Positions 1 through 9,320 of a stretch of 64,000 nt of DNA are shown in pieces. This DNA comes from Bacillus sp. MUM 116. GTDB taxonomy: Bacteria > Bacillota > Bacilli > Bacillales > Cytobacillaceae. The position numbers and the translations under genes were made by a program. The stretch spans positions 82,817 to 146,816 of the forward strand of contig NZ_MLYR01000017.1 of the NCBI RefSeq assembly GCF_001866655.1. Reading direction: 5' to 3'. Under the pieces are notes generated by a model that was not told the origin of the DNA, did no database searches, and saw only the letters and a program-made list of their open reading frames with translations. Every line of letters starts with the position of its first letter. Positions within the stretch are counted from its first letter, which is position 1.

Positions 1-430
1 TGTAAATGGCATTCATATCGTAGCGATTGAAGAATCCCATATCAGCAGGATTCGAGCCGCGGAAAAAGCCTATCAAATTTTGCAGGAACATCCTGAAGTG
101 AACGCCTTTTACGGGACAAGTGCCTTGGATGGAATCAGTATTGCAAAGGTAGTTGAATTGAAAAAAAGAGAGAAAGACATGTATATAATCGGTTTTGACG
201 TCCTCCCGGAAACGATTGCAAATATCCGCAAAGGGATAATCAATGCAACCGTTGTCCAGCATCCCTATGAAATGGGATATGGTTCAGTAAAAATGATGGT
301 AGAACTAATGGAGAAAAAACATATTCCGTCTATTGTCCATACGGGAACACAGGTAATTAGAAAGAAGGATTTGTCCGACTTACATCCAAACAGAATGGGG
401 GAGGGCAAAAATAATGCTATTCCGAATTAG
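1..430 (+). CDS. Sugar-binding sensor protein, C-terminal part (partial)
   Basis: The reading frame is open from base 2 to the stop at 428-430, so the gene enters from outside the window; about 142 residues are visible. They look like the C-terminal half of a type I periplasmic sugar-binding protein (RbsB/MglB/LacI fold): a stretch reading FYGTSALDGISIAKV, then IIGFDVLPETIANIRKG and a GYGSVKMMVELM helix, the usual ligand-pocket and hinge region. The stop overlaps the start of the downstream sensor kinase by 17 bases, so the two are translationally coupled. Inference: this is the extracytoplasmic ligand sensor of a three-part system (binding protein, YesM kinase, YesN regulator) controlling the Mgl transporter downstream. 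The signal peptide and N-terminus are outside the window. Confidence 0.8.
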   Translation, partial: VNGIHIVAIEESHISRIRAAEKAYQILQEHPEVNAFYGTSALDGISIAKVVELKKREKDMYIIGFDVLPETIANIRKGIINATVVQHPYEMGYGSVKMMVELMEKKHIPSIVHTGTQVIRKKDLSDLHPNRMGEGKNNAIPN

Positions 431-1877
431 ATCCAAACTGTTACTTTATTTTATCGTGCTGGTTGTTTTGTTAACCTCCATCGGATTTTATTTTTATAAC
501 AGCAGTGAAAAACTTGTGGTGGAGTACGATAACAGTTTTGAACAGTTCCTCTTGTTAAACGATATCTCTCAAAGAACGAATCAAATTACCGAAAACCTCC
601 ATGCGTATATTTTGGAGAAAGATGAACGGTATTTTATGGACTATACAGAAAAAAAGTCAATACTACTCAAGGATCAAAAGAGACTATCTAACGAAATGAA
701 TACGAATGACATCACCCTTGTTAATTATAAAAATATGATCGACAGCTTTTTGGAAGAATGTGATGCATCCATTCATTATTTTCAAAAAGATGATATTAAC
801 CGCTATTCTGACCATTACAATGAAGTATTGAAAATTGCCTCATTTTTGCAGGAAAGCACACTATCATTGTTAAATAATAAACTCACAGATTATCAAAAAT
901 TTTATAATGAAATCGAACTACAAAACCATTATTACAAATTAATGGCGATTTCCCTATTTGCCGCCACTTTTTTTCTCAGTACCATACTTGCCTTATGGAT
1001 ATCGGGAGGGATTACGAAACCAATCCGCCAGCTTTCGAATGCGGCAAAGGAAATTTCAAAAGGAAATTTATCCGGGGAAGATATTAAAGTTTCCACAAAC
1101 GATGAATTAAAATTATTAACAGAAACATTTAACAAAATGCGGACGAATATCCGCCAGTTGGTCATTGAAATCAAGCAAAAGTCGGAACTGGACAAGCTTC
1201 TAAAAGAATTGGAGTTAAGGAGTCTGCAAAATCAAATCAATCCGCATTTTCTTTTTAACACCTTGAACACGGTCTCCAAAATGGCCTATTTAGAGGATGC
1301 CGAAGAGACTTCAAGACTAATTGAAGCCGTTGCTGCATTACTCCGTTACAATCTGGGGGATTTAAATAAGGCATCCACGCTTCGAGATGAAGTGAGAGTG
1401 GTGAAAGAGTATTTTTATATCCAGCAAACCAGATTTGGGGAACGGATCCAATTCAAGACTGATATCAAAGACGATTGTTTAGATATTGAAATGCCAAGGT
1501 TAATTCTTCAGCCTTTAGTTGAAAACGCCTTCATTCATGGTGTGGAGGAATACGAAGAAAACGCTTTAATCAGCTTAAATATATATCGGCAAAAGGACTG
1601 GATTTACGTTGAGGTAGTGGATAACGGAAAAGGTATGGACGAGGCTACAAAGAAAAAACTGCAAGAATATGTCCAGGGGATTGAAAAAGATGATATTTTT
1701 GAGCCGGAAAAATCAAAGGGACACTCCACCGGCATTGGCGTGAAAAATGTGATTAGACGGCTGCACTTGTTTTATCAGCGGAGCGATATTGTGGAAATTG
1801 AATCCGAAATAAAGAAAGGGACAATGTTTAGACTGGTCCTGCCAGATGAGCGGAAAGGTGGAGGAGAACTTGCTTAA
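414..1877 (+). CDS. YesM/LytS-type sensor histidine kinase
   Basis: 487 residues. A membrane segment spans residues 8-27, then an extracytoplasmic helical sensor region of about 145 residues, a second membrane segment (about 176-197), HAMP (198-250), and a His_kinase domain with the INPHFLFNTL motif (phospho-acceptor His278). The ATPase domain has an N-box PLVENAFIHG (Asn371), a DNGKG motif (from Asp403) and a GIGVKN glycine box. This is the complete architecture of the YesM family, which senses sugars or antibiotics and phosphorylates AraC-type YesN regulators. The ribosome site GGGGGAGGG lies just before ATG 414 inside the upstream gene. It overlaps both neighbours, so binding protein, kinase and regulator are co-expressed. 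The ligand is inferred to be galactose or a galactoside because mglBAC follows. Confidence 0.93.
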   Translation: MLFRIRSKLLLYFIVLVVLLTSIGFYFYNSSEKLVVEYDNSFEQFLLLNDISQRTNQITENLHAYILEKDERYFMDYTEKKSILLKDQKRLSNEMNTNDITLVNYKNMIDSFLEECDASIHYFQKDDINRYSDHYNEVLKIASFLQESTLSLLNNKLTDYQKFYNEIELQNHYYKLMAISLFAATFFLSTILALWISGGITKPIRQLSNAAKEISKGNLSGEDIKVSTNDELKLLTETFNKMRTNIRQLVIEIKQKSELDKLLKELELRSLQNQINPHFLFNTLNTVSKMAYLEDAEETSRLIEAVAALLRYNLGDLNKASTLRDEVRVVKEYFYIQQTRFGERIQFKTDIKDDCLDIEMPRLILQPLVENAFIHGVEEYEENALISLNIYRQKDWIYVEVVDNGKGMDEATKKKLQEYVQGIEKDDIFEPEKSKGHSTGIGVKNVIRRLHLFYQRSDIVEIESEIKKGTMFRLVLPDERKGGGELA

Positions 1878-3459
1878 AATTCTGCTTGTTGATGATGAAG
1901 CCCTTGAGCGAAAAGCAATGGGAAAAATGATTACAAAAGGCATGGAGGGGGTGGAAGTAATCGGCGAAGCCCCGAATGGGAGAAAAGCGGTAGAACTGGC
2001 AATCGAACGAAAACCTGATATCATTTTTATGGATATTAAAATGCCGGGAATGGACGGGGTACAAGCTGTAAAAGAGATCAGGAAGCTTGCCTCTGAAATC
2101 AAATTTATAATGGTATCCGCCTTTAATACATTTGAATATGCCAAAGAAGTGATGCAGCAAGGCGTCAAGGAGTATATTTTAAAGCCAAGCCGAAAACAAG
2201 ATATTCTGGAAGCTCTTGGCCGAGTGGTTGCTGAAATTTACGAAGAGCGTAAACAGAAAGAAGAACAGCAAATATTAAGGGAAAATCTTAACCGTGCGGT
2301 ATCCATTGCCCAAAAAGAATGGGTGTCTTCCCTTATTATTAATCAAGTTCAAGACATCACCTTTGAGGAATGGGGGCAATTGTTAGGGGTGGAAATAACT
2401 ACAGGCTATATCATGCTTTTCTCCCTTCAGCCCAAGGATTCAAAGGAAATTAGCACCACTGGCAAACAAAATTGGTATACCTGGTTGAAGAATGCTCTTC
2501 ATTTGGTGGTAAAAAAACAGGAAATCATGATTGGCCCGTTAATCGAATCACAAGTACCTGTGTTGTTCCTTTGGAGAAAGTCGGACGAAAAATTGCTGTT
2601 TAAATCGCTGTCACAGAATGTCATTGAAAATATATTGGCCCTTTTTCAAAAAGAGTCTTTTGAAGTGGATTTACGGATTGGCGTCGGCCACCCTTACCAC
2701 CGTGCATATGAACTCAATAAATCCTATCATGAAGCCGTGATGGCATTAAACCAACTCATGAAAACTCAAAATCAAAAATATTTAATCGGGGTAAAACAAG
2801 CTGACACGGAAGAGAATTCAACCTTCGCTTCAGAAATTCTCGAAATGGAGAAAAAATTGCTGGAAGCCGTTCGGCAGGGCGATGTAAATAAGGTATTATT
2901 TTTATTTGATTCTTTTATTACAAAACATCAAACAAACAAGTTGATAGAGGTTTCTTTTGTAAAAAAATCATTTGATGAGTTCTTTATTTTACTATCGCGC
3001 ATGCTGCATGATTTAGGTGTTTATGTTGAACGGACTCCCGAGGTTAATCAGTCGGAGGATATCTCGGTATTGCTTGAAACGGGAAAAGCACGGCTGGTAT
3101 CCATTGTTCAGGCGGTTCAGCAGTGGCGGACCAATCATGCAAAAGGGATGCTGCAAAAAGCAAAGGATTATATTGAATCGAATTATGCTGAGTCCATCAC
3201 TTTAGAGTCGGTTGCTGAGTATGTCGAGCTAAGCCCGTTTTATTTTAGCAAATTGTTCAAGGACCGGTTTGGGATGACGTTTATCGATTATTTAACAGAA
3301 ATTCGGATTAGAGAGGCGAAAGCCTTAATGGAGGATCCTGCGAAAAGTTTAAAGGAGATTTGTTTTTCCATTGGATATAAGGATCCCAATTATTTTAGCC
3401 GTGTGTTTAAGAAGACGACTGGCTCTTCGCCATCTGAATTCCGCAAGGCGGTTCTATAA
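1870..3459 (+). CDS. YesN-type response regulator (REC + AraC HTH)
   Basis: An N-terminal receiver domain opens with the acidic pair in LLVDDE and has phospho-acceptor Asp55 in FMDIKMPG, with the conserved lysine in ILKPS. A linker of roughly 270 residues follows, and the C-terminus is a double AraC helix-turn-helix (ESITLESVAEYVELSPFYFSKLFK and a second YKDPNYFSRVFKKTTG-type helix). I chose TTG 1870 as start because GGTGGAGGAG ends three bases before it and the protein then begins MLKILLVDDE. The alternative ATG 1846 adds eight residues but has no good ribosome site. The gene overlaps the kinase stop by 8 bases. It is likely the transcriptional activator of mglBAC; no binding site was identified. 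Confidence 0.93.
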   Translation: MLKILLVDDEALERKAMGKMITKGMEGVEVIGEAPNGRKAVELAIERKPDIIFMDIKMPGMDGVQAVKEIRKLASEIKFIMVSAFNTFEYAKEVMQQGVKEYILKPSRKQDILEALGRVVAEIYEERKQKEEQQILRENLNRAVSIAQKEWVSSLIINQVQDITFEEWGQLLGVEITTGYIMLFSLQPKDSKEISTTGKQNWYTWLKNALHLVVKKQEIMIGPLIESQVPVLFLWRKSDEKLLFKSLSQNVIENILALFQKESFEVDLRIGVGHPYHRAYELNKSYHEAVMALNQLMKTQNQKYLIGVKQADTEENSTFASEILEMEKKLLEAVRQGDVNKVLFLFDSFITKHQTNKLIEVSFVKKSFDEFFILLSRMLHDLGVYVERTPEVNQSEDISVLLETGKARLVSIVQAVQQWRTNHAKGMLQKAKDYIESNYAESITLESVAEYVELSPFYFSKLFKDRFGMTFIDYLTEIRIREAKALMEDPAKSLKEICFSIGYKDPNYFSRVFKKTTGSSPSEFRKAVL

Positions 3460-3471
3460 GAATAATAGTCT

Positions 3472-3504
3472 ATAAGACCATATCCGATTTGGTCTTATTT
3501 TTTT
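3472..3504 (+). terminator. Intrinsic terminator after the yesN-like regulator
   Basis: A 9-bp inverted repeat ATAAGACCA / TGGTCTTAT with a 9-base loop is followed by seven T. It separates the sensor/regulator unit from mglB. Confidence 0.85.
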
Positions 3505-3620
3505 GGAGAATTTTTCGAAAAGCAAAATAGTCTAGATAATCACAAATTAGTGCTATTGTTTTAAACTATTTGAAAAAATGCGCCCATGCTACCATAAATG
3601 TAAGGGTTTACACCAAAAAA

Positions 3621-3634
3621 TGAAACCGGTTCCA
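3621..3634 (+). promoter_or_regulatory. Candidate CcpA cre site upstream of mglB
   Basis: TGAAACCGGTTCCA matches the cre consensus TGWNANCGNTNWCA at all but one informative position. It lies 30 bases before the mglB start, where CcpA would block transcription during growth on glucose. Prediction from motif only. Confidence 0.55.
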
Positions 3635-3663
3635 ATAACTTTATCTTAAAGGAGATTGATTCG

Positions 3664-4722
3664 ATGTTTAATAAGAAAAAAGCGTTACTCCTATCTTTAT
3701 CCGTTGCTTCTAGTATTCTCTTAGCAACAGGCTGCAGCAGCTCGACCTCCGGAGATTCTGCTAGTGGCAAGAGCGGAGACCTTCCAGCTGTCGGCGCTAC
3801 GATTTATAAGTTTGATGATAACTTCATGTCATATGTACGCCGTTCTATGGAAGATTCTGCAAATGGCAATTTGAAATTAATGTTGAATGACTCTCAAAAC
3901 GACCAGTCAAAACAAATTGAGCAAGTAGATACGTTGATTGCAAAAGGTGCAAAATCATTGGCTATTAATCTGGTAGATCCTAAAGCAGCACAAACGATTA
4001 TTGATAAAGCAAAACTGAAAAACATTCCTGTTATCTTCTTTAACAAAGAGCCGGATGCCGCTGTATTGAAAGGCTATGACAAAGCTTATTACGTTGGTAC
4101 CACTTCATCTGAATCAGGTGTCCTACAAGGTGAGTTAATTGCCAAGGCTTGGGAAGCAAACAAAGCTAAATGGGACAAAAACCATGACGGCAAAATCCAG
4201 TATGTATTATTAAAAGGTGAGCCAGGGCACCCAGATGCAGAGGCTCGTACGAAATATGCGGTGGATACAATCAAGGAAAAAGGCATTCAAGTGGAACAGT
4301 TGGCATTAGATACAGCGATGTGGGATGCAACAAAAGCGACTGAGAAAATGGATGCATGGTTAGCTAAATACGGTGACAAAATTGAATTCGTTATAGCTAA
4401 CAACGATGGTATGGCATTAGGTGCGGTTGCTTCCCTTGAAAAAGCAGGATACTTCACTGGTAACAAATTCATGCCAGTTGTAGGGGTTGATGCTATTCCA
4501 GAAGCACTCGAAATGATTGAAAAAGGCAAAATGGTTGGTACAATCTTGAATGATGCGAAAAACCAAGGGAAAGCCACGATTGATTTAGCCGCAAATGCTG
4601 CAAAAGGCAAAGATGTTTTAGATGGAACGAATTGGAAATTAGACGATTCAAAAGCGGTTCGTGTCCCTTACGTTCAAATCACAAAGGATAATATCCAGGT
4701 TGGTAAAGACGCTTATAAGTAA
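3664..4722 (+). CDS. mglB: Galactose/methyl-galactoside ABC transporter binding lipoprotein
   Basis: 352 residues with a lipoprotein signal: basic MFNKKK, a hydrophobic core, then a lipobox ending in ATGC with Cys24 as the lipid anchor. The mature part has the type I sugar-binding fold ([65 protein letters not shown]). It also holds DKNHDGKIQ, an EF-hand-like loop typical of MglB calcium sites. The start is set by AAAGGAG seven bases upstream. It delivers galactose or glucose to MglC. The 557-bp gap to mglA carries inserted repeats, so expression of binding protein and permease may be partly uncoupled. Confidence 0.93.
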   Translation: MFNKKKALLLSLSVASSILLATGCSSSTSGDSASGKSGDLPAVGATIYKFDDNFMSYVRRSMEDSANGNLKLMLNDSQNDQSKQIEQVDTLIAKGAKSLAINLVDPKAAQTIIDKAKLKNIPVIFFNKEPDAAVLKGYDKAYYVGTTSSESGVLQGELIAKAWEANKAKWDKNHDGKIQYVLLKGEPGHPDAEARTKYAVDTIKEKGIQVEQLALDTAMWDATKATEKMDAWLAKYGDKIEFVIANNDGMALGAVASLEKAGYFTGNKFMPVVGVDAIPEALEMIEKGKMVGTILNDAKNQGKATIDLAANAAKGKDVLDGTNWKLDDSKAVRVPYVQITKDNIQVGKDAYK

Positions 4723-4726
4723 GTTT

Positions 4727-4904
4727 TAATTAAAGGCTATTTTCGCATAGATTGTTGTTTTTCGTATAAGTTTAACAACCCGTATAACTAGAGGTTTCGT
4801 GGCATCTTTTCGTAAGGACATTTGCGAAAATTGCCTAGAAACTTAGTAATTGACCCTTATAAAGGTCCAAAAGCAACAAAGTTTACGAAAAGAGCCTAAT
4901 TAAA
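4727..4904. mobile_element. MITE-like element with terminal inverted repeats and 8-bp target duplication
   Basis: The element body is 4735-4896 (162 bp). Its ends are imperfect inverted repeats: GGCTATTTTCGCATAGATTG at the left, and a right end that read in reverse begins GGCTCTTTTCGTAAACTTTG. Both sides carry the 8-bp direct repeat TAATTAAA (4727-4734 and 4897-4904), the mark of a transposition event. There is no coding capacity, so it would be mobilised in trans. The first 37 bases recur with one difference at 63964-64000. Confidence 0.75.
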
Positions 4905-4933
4905 AGGCTGTTTTAATTTGTTCTGTCGATTTA

Positions 4934-5060
4934 CGCTCCAGGCGCTTCGCTTTCCGCGGGCGGTTCGGGGAGCCTCCTCGGCGCTTATGCGCCTGTGGGG
5001 TCTCCCCTGCCCCGTACTCCCGCAGGAGTATCGCGCCTTCCGCTCCAATCAACATTGTAC
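4934..5060. repeat. GC-rich dispersed palindromic repeat
   Basis: A block of strikingly higher GC than its surroundings contains nested inverted repeats: GGGGAG...CTCCCC enclosing GGCGC-TTAT-GCGCC, then ACTCC-CGCA-GGAGT. From general familiarity, blocks of this composition recur between genes in Bacillus-like genomes. I see only one copy in this window. It lies between mglB and mglA and would form a strong RNA structure if transcribed. Confidence 0.55.
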
Positions 5061-5150
5061 TTTAACATAGCCTATAAAAAAATTAGTTTCATAGAGGCAG
5101 CGCCTAAGTCCAGCACTCCCGAGTTTAACCTCATGGAGCACGGCGCTCCT

Positions 5151-5186
5151 CGAACGAAGGAAAAGATCATGCTTTTCCTTCGTTCG
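5151..5186. repeat. Perfect 15-bp inverted repeat upstream of mglA
   Basis: CGAACGAAGGAAAAG and its exact reverse complement are separated by ATCATG. No T-run follows, so it is not a standard terminator on either strand. It may be the tip of a longer repeat element or an RNA-processing hairpin. With the MITE and the GC-rich block it accounts for most of the 557-bp gap before mglA. Confidence 0.6.
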
Positions 5187-5279
5187 GGGTAAGGCTTCCT
5201 TTAGTAGTGAAGCTGGACACGATTTACATCATCATTTTTTTCCTGATGGAAGTTTCACCTTACGCGAGGAGGTTCGCTC

Positions 5280-6782
5280 ATGTCAGAATCAAGTACTACT
5301 AATCTGCTAGAAATGCTTAATATAACGAAAAGATTTCCAGGGGTCATTGCGCTGCAAAATGTTTCCTTAAAAGTAAAACCTGGAACTGTTCATGCCTTAA
5401 TGGGCGAAAATGGAGCCGGAAAGTCAACGTTGATGAAATGCCTATTTGGAATCTATTCCATGGATGAAGGCAAGATCATTTTTGACGGAAAAGAAGTGGC
5501 GTTTTCGAATTCCAAACAGGCACTTGAAAACGGAGTTTCCATGGTACACCAGGAACTCAATCAAGTCCGTCAGCAAAATATCATGGATAATATTTGGCTT
5601 GGCCGCTATCCAAAAAAAGGCCTTTTCATTGATGAGAAAAAAATGTACGACGATACGCTCGCTATTTTTAAAAGCCTTGATATCAATCTTGACCCACGCA
5701 GTAAGGTAAATACCTTATCTATTTCTGAAATGCAGATGGTGGAAATCGCCAAGGCTGTTTCCTATCATTCGAAAATCATTGTAATGGATGAACCGACATC
5801 ATCCTTAACAGAGAATGAAGTAAATCATTTATTTAAAATCATAAAAAAGCTGCAAAGTGAAAATGTAGCAATTATCTATATCTCTCACAAAATGGAAGAA
5901 ATCTTAAAGATTTCTGATGAAGTAACCATCATGCGTGACGGTCAGTATATTGCCACAAAGAGTGCGCAGGAATTAACGACCGATGAAATCATCAAGTTGA
6001 TGGTGGGGCGTGACCTGTCACAGCGTTTCCCTGAAAAAATCAATAAACCTGGGGAAGTGATCTTGAAGGTGACGGATTTAACGGCGGAAGCAGAAGGTTC
6101 TTTTTCGAACGTGAATTTTGAACTTCGAAAAGGTGAAATCTTAGGAATTGCCGGCCTGGTTGGCTCGAAACGAACAGAAGTGGTGGAATCATTATTCGGG
6201 ATGAGGGGAATCAAATCCGGGACGATAGAAGTGAATGGGAAAGTGGTTCAAAATCCTTCTCCACAGCATGCCATCAAAAATGGTTTTGCCCTTGTTACCG
6301 AGGAAAGAAGGACCACGGGAATCTATCCGGACCTTAGCATTAGCTTTAACTCGATCATTTCCAACTTGAAGCAATACAAGAAGGGAATGTTCCTGTCTGA
6401 TAAGAAGGTGTTTGATGATACCAAATGGGTGATCGATTCGATGAAGGTCAAGACACCTTCGCAAAAAACTTCCATCGGCAGTTTATCCGGTGGAAATCAG
6501 CAAAAGGTCATTATTGGCCGCTGGCTGTTAACGAAACCGGATATTTTGTTATTGGATGAACCAACCCGCGGGATTGACGTTGGTGCAAAGTTTGAAATTT
6601 ACCAATTAATCAACCAACTAGCAGCTGAAGGAAAAGGAATCATAATGATTTCATCTGAAATGCCTGAGCTTTTAGGGACTACAGACCGAATTTTAGTGAT
6701 GAGTAATGGCCGCGCTGCCGGAATTGTTGAAACGGCTAAAACATCGCAGGAAGAGATCATGCGATTAGCAGCTTTGTATTAG
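5280..6782 (+). CDS. mglA: Galactose/methyl-galactoside ABC transporter, double ATPase
   Basis: 500 residues with two ABC domains, as in MglA/RbsA. Domain 1 has Walker [10 protein letters not shown] (42-50), a degenerate signature [13 protein letters not shown] and Walker [12 protein letters not shown]. Domain 2 has the typical relaxed P-loop GLVGSKRTE, the signature LSGGNQQKV and Walker [17 protein letters not shown]. Length matches the family. The start ATG follows GAGGAGG. It powers import through MglC in the cytoplasmic membrane. The repeat-rich leader upstream is unusual for an mgl operon. Confidence 0.95.
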   Translation: MSESSTTNLLEMLNITKRFPGVIALQNVSLKVKPGTVHALMGENGAGKSTLMKCLFGIYSMDEGKIIFDGKEVAFSNSKQALENGVSMVHQELNQVRQQNIMDNIWLGRYPKKGLFIDEKKMYDDTLAIFKSLDINLDPRSKVNTLSISEMQMVEIAKAVSYHSKIIVMDEPTSSLTENEVNHLFKIIKKLQSENVAIIYISHKMEEILKISDEVTIMRDGQYIATKSAQELTTDEIIKLMVGRDLSQRFPEKINKPGEVILKVTDLTAEAEGSFSNVNFELRKGEILGIAGLVGSKRTEVVESLFGMRGIKSGTIEVNGKVVQNPSPQHAIKNGFALVTEERRTTGIYPDLSISFNSIISNLKQYKKGMFLSDKKVFDDTKWVIDSMKVKTPSQKTSIGSLSGGNQQKVIIGRWLLTKPDILLLDEPTRGIDVGAKFEIYQLINQLAAEGKGIIMISSEMPELLGTTDRILVMSNGRAAGIVETAKTSQEEIMRLAALY

Positions 6783-6794
6783 GAGGAGATGCAT

Positions 6795-7817
6795 ATGAAT
6801 AATCAGGCTACACAAAAAGCTAGTGTGTCTAAATGGCTCGTTAATAATGTAATCTATGTGTTTTTAATTCTATTAGTCGTGGGAATTGTCATTGCTTCTC
6901 CTGACTTTCTTTCCGTAACAAACTTAATTAATATTTTAAGCCAATCGTCTTCACGGATTATCATTGCCCTTGGAATGGCTGGAATTCTGATTACGGCTGG
7001 AACGGACTTATCGGCAGGACGGCTGGTCGGGCTTGCGGCTGTTGTGTCGGCATCGCTTTTACAGGCATCTGATTATGCGTATAAAATGTATCCGCACTTG
7101 CATGAATTACCACTATTTGTACCGATTTTACTTGCCATGGTGATTACTGGACTTATCGGGGGATTAAATGGTGTGATTGTGTCAAAATTCCATGTGCCGC
7201 CATTCATTGCAACATTAGGGATGATGATTGGAGTTTACGGAATTACTTCCATCTATTTTGACCGCCCGCCATATGGAGCGCAGCCAATCGGCGGCTTAAG
7301 CCAAAAATTTACGACCTTTGCCCAGCGTGGTATTCCTATTGGACAATACGAGATTCCATATCTCGTTTTATATGCCATTATTGTTACGGGTATCATTTGG
7401 GTAGTTTGGAATAAAACCACACTAGGTAAGAACATGTTCGCCATCGGTGGAAATCCTGAAGCCGCAAAGGTGTCAGGGGTAAACGTTGCTCGCAATATTA
7501 TTATCATTTATATGATTGCCGGTATTTTGTACGGTTTCTCTGGAACTCTTGAAGCGGGGCGTGTTGGAAGTGCGACCAACAACACTGGTAACATGTACGA
7601 GTTGGATGCAATTGCTGCCTGCGTGGTCGGAGGTGTATCCTTATCAGGTGGTATTGGAACTGTTCCTGGTGTCATCACCGGGGTGCTGATCTTCCAAATC
7701 ATCAACTACGGACTAGCCTTCCTAGGCGTAAGCCCATACATCCAATTCATCGTCAAAGGCGCCATCATCATCGTCGCCGTCGCCTTCGACATGCGCAAAC
7801 ACGCAAAGAAAAAATAG
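6795..7817 (+). CDS. mglC: Galactose/methyl-galactoside ABC transporter permease
   Basis: About 340 residues, strongly hydrophobic with some ten membrane segments and the BPD_transp_2 signature region (GMAGILITAGTDLSAGRLVGLAA, then GGNPEAAKVSGVNV, then GGVSLSGGIGTVPGVITGVLI). I prefer ATG 6795, because AGGAGGAG (6781-6788) touches the earlier ATG 6789 and leaves no spacing. It overlaps the mglA unit by spacing of only 12 bases and is its membrane partner. A terminator follows at 7910. Confidence 0.94.
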   Translation: MNNQATQKASVSKWLVNNVIYVFLILLVVGIVIASPDFLSVTNLINILSQSSSRIIIALGMAGILITAGTDLSAGRLVGLAAVVSASLLQASDYAYKMYPHLHELPLFVPILLAMVITGLIGGLNGVIVSKFHVPPFIATLGMMIGVYGITSIYFDRPPYGAQPIGGLSQKFTTFAQRGIPIGQYEIPYLVLYAIIVTGIIWVVWNKTTLGKNMFAIGGNPEAAKVSGVNVARNIIIIYMIAGILYGFSGTLEAGRVGSATNNTGNMYELDAIAACVVGGVSLSGGIGTVPGVITGVLIFQIINYGLAFLGVSPYIQFIVKGAIIIVAVAFDMRKHAKKK

Positions 7818-7823
7818 AAGTAC

Positions 7824-7880
7824 GGTGCCTGACACCGTTCGTGGACTTTTCTCTCGATTTGTCCGCGTGGAGTGGACGCG
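7824..7880. repeat. GGTGCCTG(T/A)CACC dispersed element, copy A
   Basis: GGTGCCTGACACC followed by GTTCGTGGAC and later CGATTTGTCC and GTGGACGCG. It begins seven bases after the mglC stop. Related copies lie at 16352, 17899 and 20849, each directly at the 3' end of a gene. Confidence 0.6.
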
Positions 7881-7909
7881 TCCAGAAATGAATATTAAAT
7901 TGTTTACAA

Positions 7910-7942
7910 AGCCTGGTTCTTGGTTGAGCCGGGCTTTTTATA
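7910..7942 (+). terminator. Intrinsic terminator after mglC
   Basis: AGCCTGGTTC pairs with GAGCCGGGCT (two G-T pairs) across a 6-base loop, followed by T-rich sequence. Confidence 0.8.
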
Positions 7943-7983
7943 TTTTTTTCCGAATTTCTCTTTCTTTTTGGAAACGGATGGAA

Positions 7984-8016
7984 TATAATACAAACTGTAT
8001 TACGAATAATAGTACA
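7984..8016 (+). promoter_or_regulatory. -10 box and candidate operator of the GntR/ABC locus
   Basis: A perfect -10 TATAAT lies at 7984-7989; the -35 is weak. Directly downstream is a dyad TGTATTA-N7-TAGTACA (7996-8016), where an autoregulating YtrA-type GntR protein would bind. A second partial dyad, GTAC-ACTTA-GTAC, follows. Confidence 0.45.
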
Positions 8017-8038
8017 CTTAGTACAGATGGGGGTCTTT

Positions 8039-8428
8039 ATGTTTGAGCTTGATATTCGAAGCCGTAAGCCCATTTATGAACAGCTTGTCGACAAAATGAA
8101 GGAATTGATTATGAATGAGGTGGTCAAACCGGATGAGCAGCTGCCATCGGTTCGCGCGCTTGCCACTGAACTGTCCATCAATCCCAATACCATCCAGAAA
8201 GCTTATCGGGAACTTGAGACCCAAGGTTTTATCTATTCCGTAAAAGGCAAAGGAAGTTTTGTCAGTCCTAACAACCAAGTCAAGGATAACGAGAAAATCT
8301 CCGAGGTTAAAAAGGAACTCGAAAAGCTGATTATAGAGGCACTATACCTGGGAATCCAGGCCAGAGAGATTATAGAACTCATCAAAGACTTAGACGCTGC
8401 AAAAGGGGGAGGCGAAAGCAATGATTGA
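8039..8428 (+). CDS. GntR family regulator, YtrA subfamily
   Basis: About 129 residues: an N-terminal GntR winged helix (SRKPIYEQLVDKMKELI, LPSVRALATELSINPNTIQKAYRELETQGFI, GKGSFVS) and a short C-terminal helical dimerisation tail, the size and form of YtrA-subfamily repressors. ATG 8039 fits the conserved MFELDIRSRKPIYEQ opening and has GGGGG upstream; ATG 8027 would use that ribosome site as coding sequence. It overlaps the ABC ATPase gene by 8 bases. Members typically repress their own ABC operon and respond to cell-envelope stress; the effector here is unknown. Confidence 0.9.
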   Translation: MFELDIRSRKPIYEQLVDKMKELIMNEVVKPDEQLPSVRALATELSINPNTIQKAYRELETQGFIYSVKGKGSFVSPNNQVKDNEKISEVKKELEKLIIEALYLGIQAREIIELIKDLDAAKGGGESND

Positions 8429-9320
8429 AATGAAAAATGTCAGCAAAACATTTGAGCGCTTTAAAGCAGTGGACCAAGTGAATCTTTCCATTCAAAAAGG
8501 CTCCATTTACGGGTTAATCGGCTCCAACGGGGCAGGGAAAACCACATTAATTAAGCTTCTTGCAGGCATATACCGTCAAGAAACAGGCGAAGTCACGATT
8601 GAGGATCAACCTGTGTTTGAAAATATCGGTCTGAAGCAGAAGGTTTTTTACATACCGGACCAGCCATATTTTTTAAACCATTATACGACGAAACAAATGG
8701 CCCGTTTTTATAAAAGTATCTATCCGACCTGGAGCGAGGAGCGGTTTCACAAGCTGGCTGAGCTATTTGAAGTCAACCTGTCAAAAAAAATCCAAACGTT
8801 TTCAAAAGGCTGGCAGAGACAGGTTGCTTTCATTCTGGCCCTTTCTGCCAACCCTGAAATTCTCATTCTAGATGAGCCGATGGATGGACTTGACCCGGTT
8901 GTAAGGAAAAAAGTGAAGAACTTGCTGATTCAAGATGTGGCAGAACGGGAAATGACGATTCTGATTTCGTCACATAATCTCCGTGAAATAGAGGATATTT
9001 GCGACCATATTGGAATTATTCATAGGGGAAAACTTGTTATGCAAAAAGAACTGGATGACCTGAAAGCCAATGTTCAAAAAGTACAAGTTGCCTATAAGGA
9101 TGGACTTCCGAAACATCTACTGAAAAATCTTGACCTGCTCCATAAAGAAAAACGGGGCAGCATCTACCTGTTTATTATTAGAGGAGATGAGGACCAAATC
9201 GCCAAGCAAATCCGCCAGACAAATCCGGTCATTTTTGACTTGCTGCCGCTCACTCTCGAAGAAATCTTTATTTACGAAATGGGGGATATCGGTTATGCCA
9301 TCAAAAATGTCATCGTTTAA
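8421..9320 (+). CDS. ABC transporter ATP-binding protein (YtrB-like)
   Basis: 299 residues. Walker A is GSNGAGKTT, Walker B ILILDEPMDGLDP, with an ISSHNLREIEDI switch histidine. The signature is the noncanonical FSKGWQRQVAF rather than LSGGQ, common in YtrB-type ATPases next to GntR regulators. The C-terminal 80 residues are a small accessory domain. Coupled to the regulator upstream (8-base overlap) and to the permease downstream (26-base overlap). Probably an exporter or membrane-stress transporter; substrate not deducible. Confidence 0.9.
   Translation: MIEMKNVSKTFERFKAVDQVNLSIQKGSIYGLIGSNGAGKTTLIKLLAGIYRQETGEVTIEDQPVFENIGLKQKVFYIPDQPYFLNHYTTKQMARFYKSIYPTWSEERFHKLAELFEVNLSKKIQTFSKGWQRQVAFILALSANPEILILDEPMDGLDPVVRKKVKNLLIQDVAEREMTILISSHNLREIEDICDHIGIIHRGKLVMQKELDDLKANVQKVQVAYKDGLPKHLLKNLDLLHKEKRGSIYLFIIRGDEDQIAKQIRQTNPVIFDLLPLTLEEIFIYEMGDIGYAIKNVIV

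Noticed and set aside
4995..5192. 65-codon frame in the GC-rich repeat
   Set aside because: Composition reflects the palindromic repeat; no ribosome site or recognisable motif.
9130..9294. N-terminal extension of the ABC permease
   Set aside because: It overlaps the ATPase gene by 190 bases in another frame; ATG 9295 has a good ribosome site.
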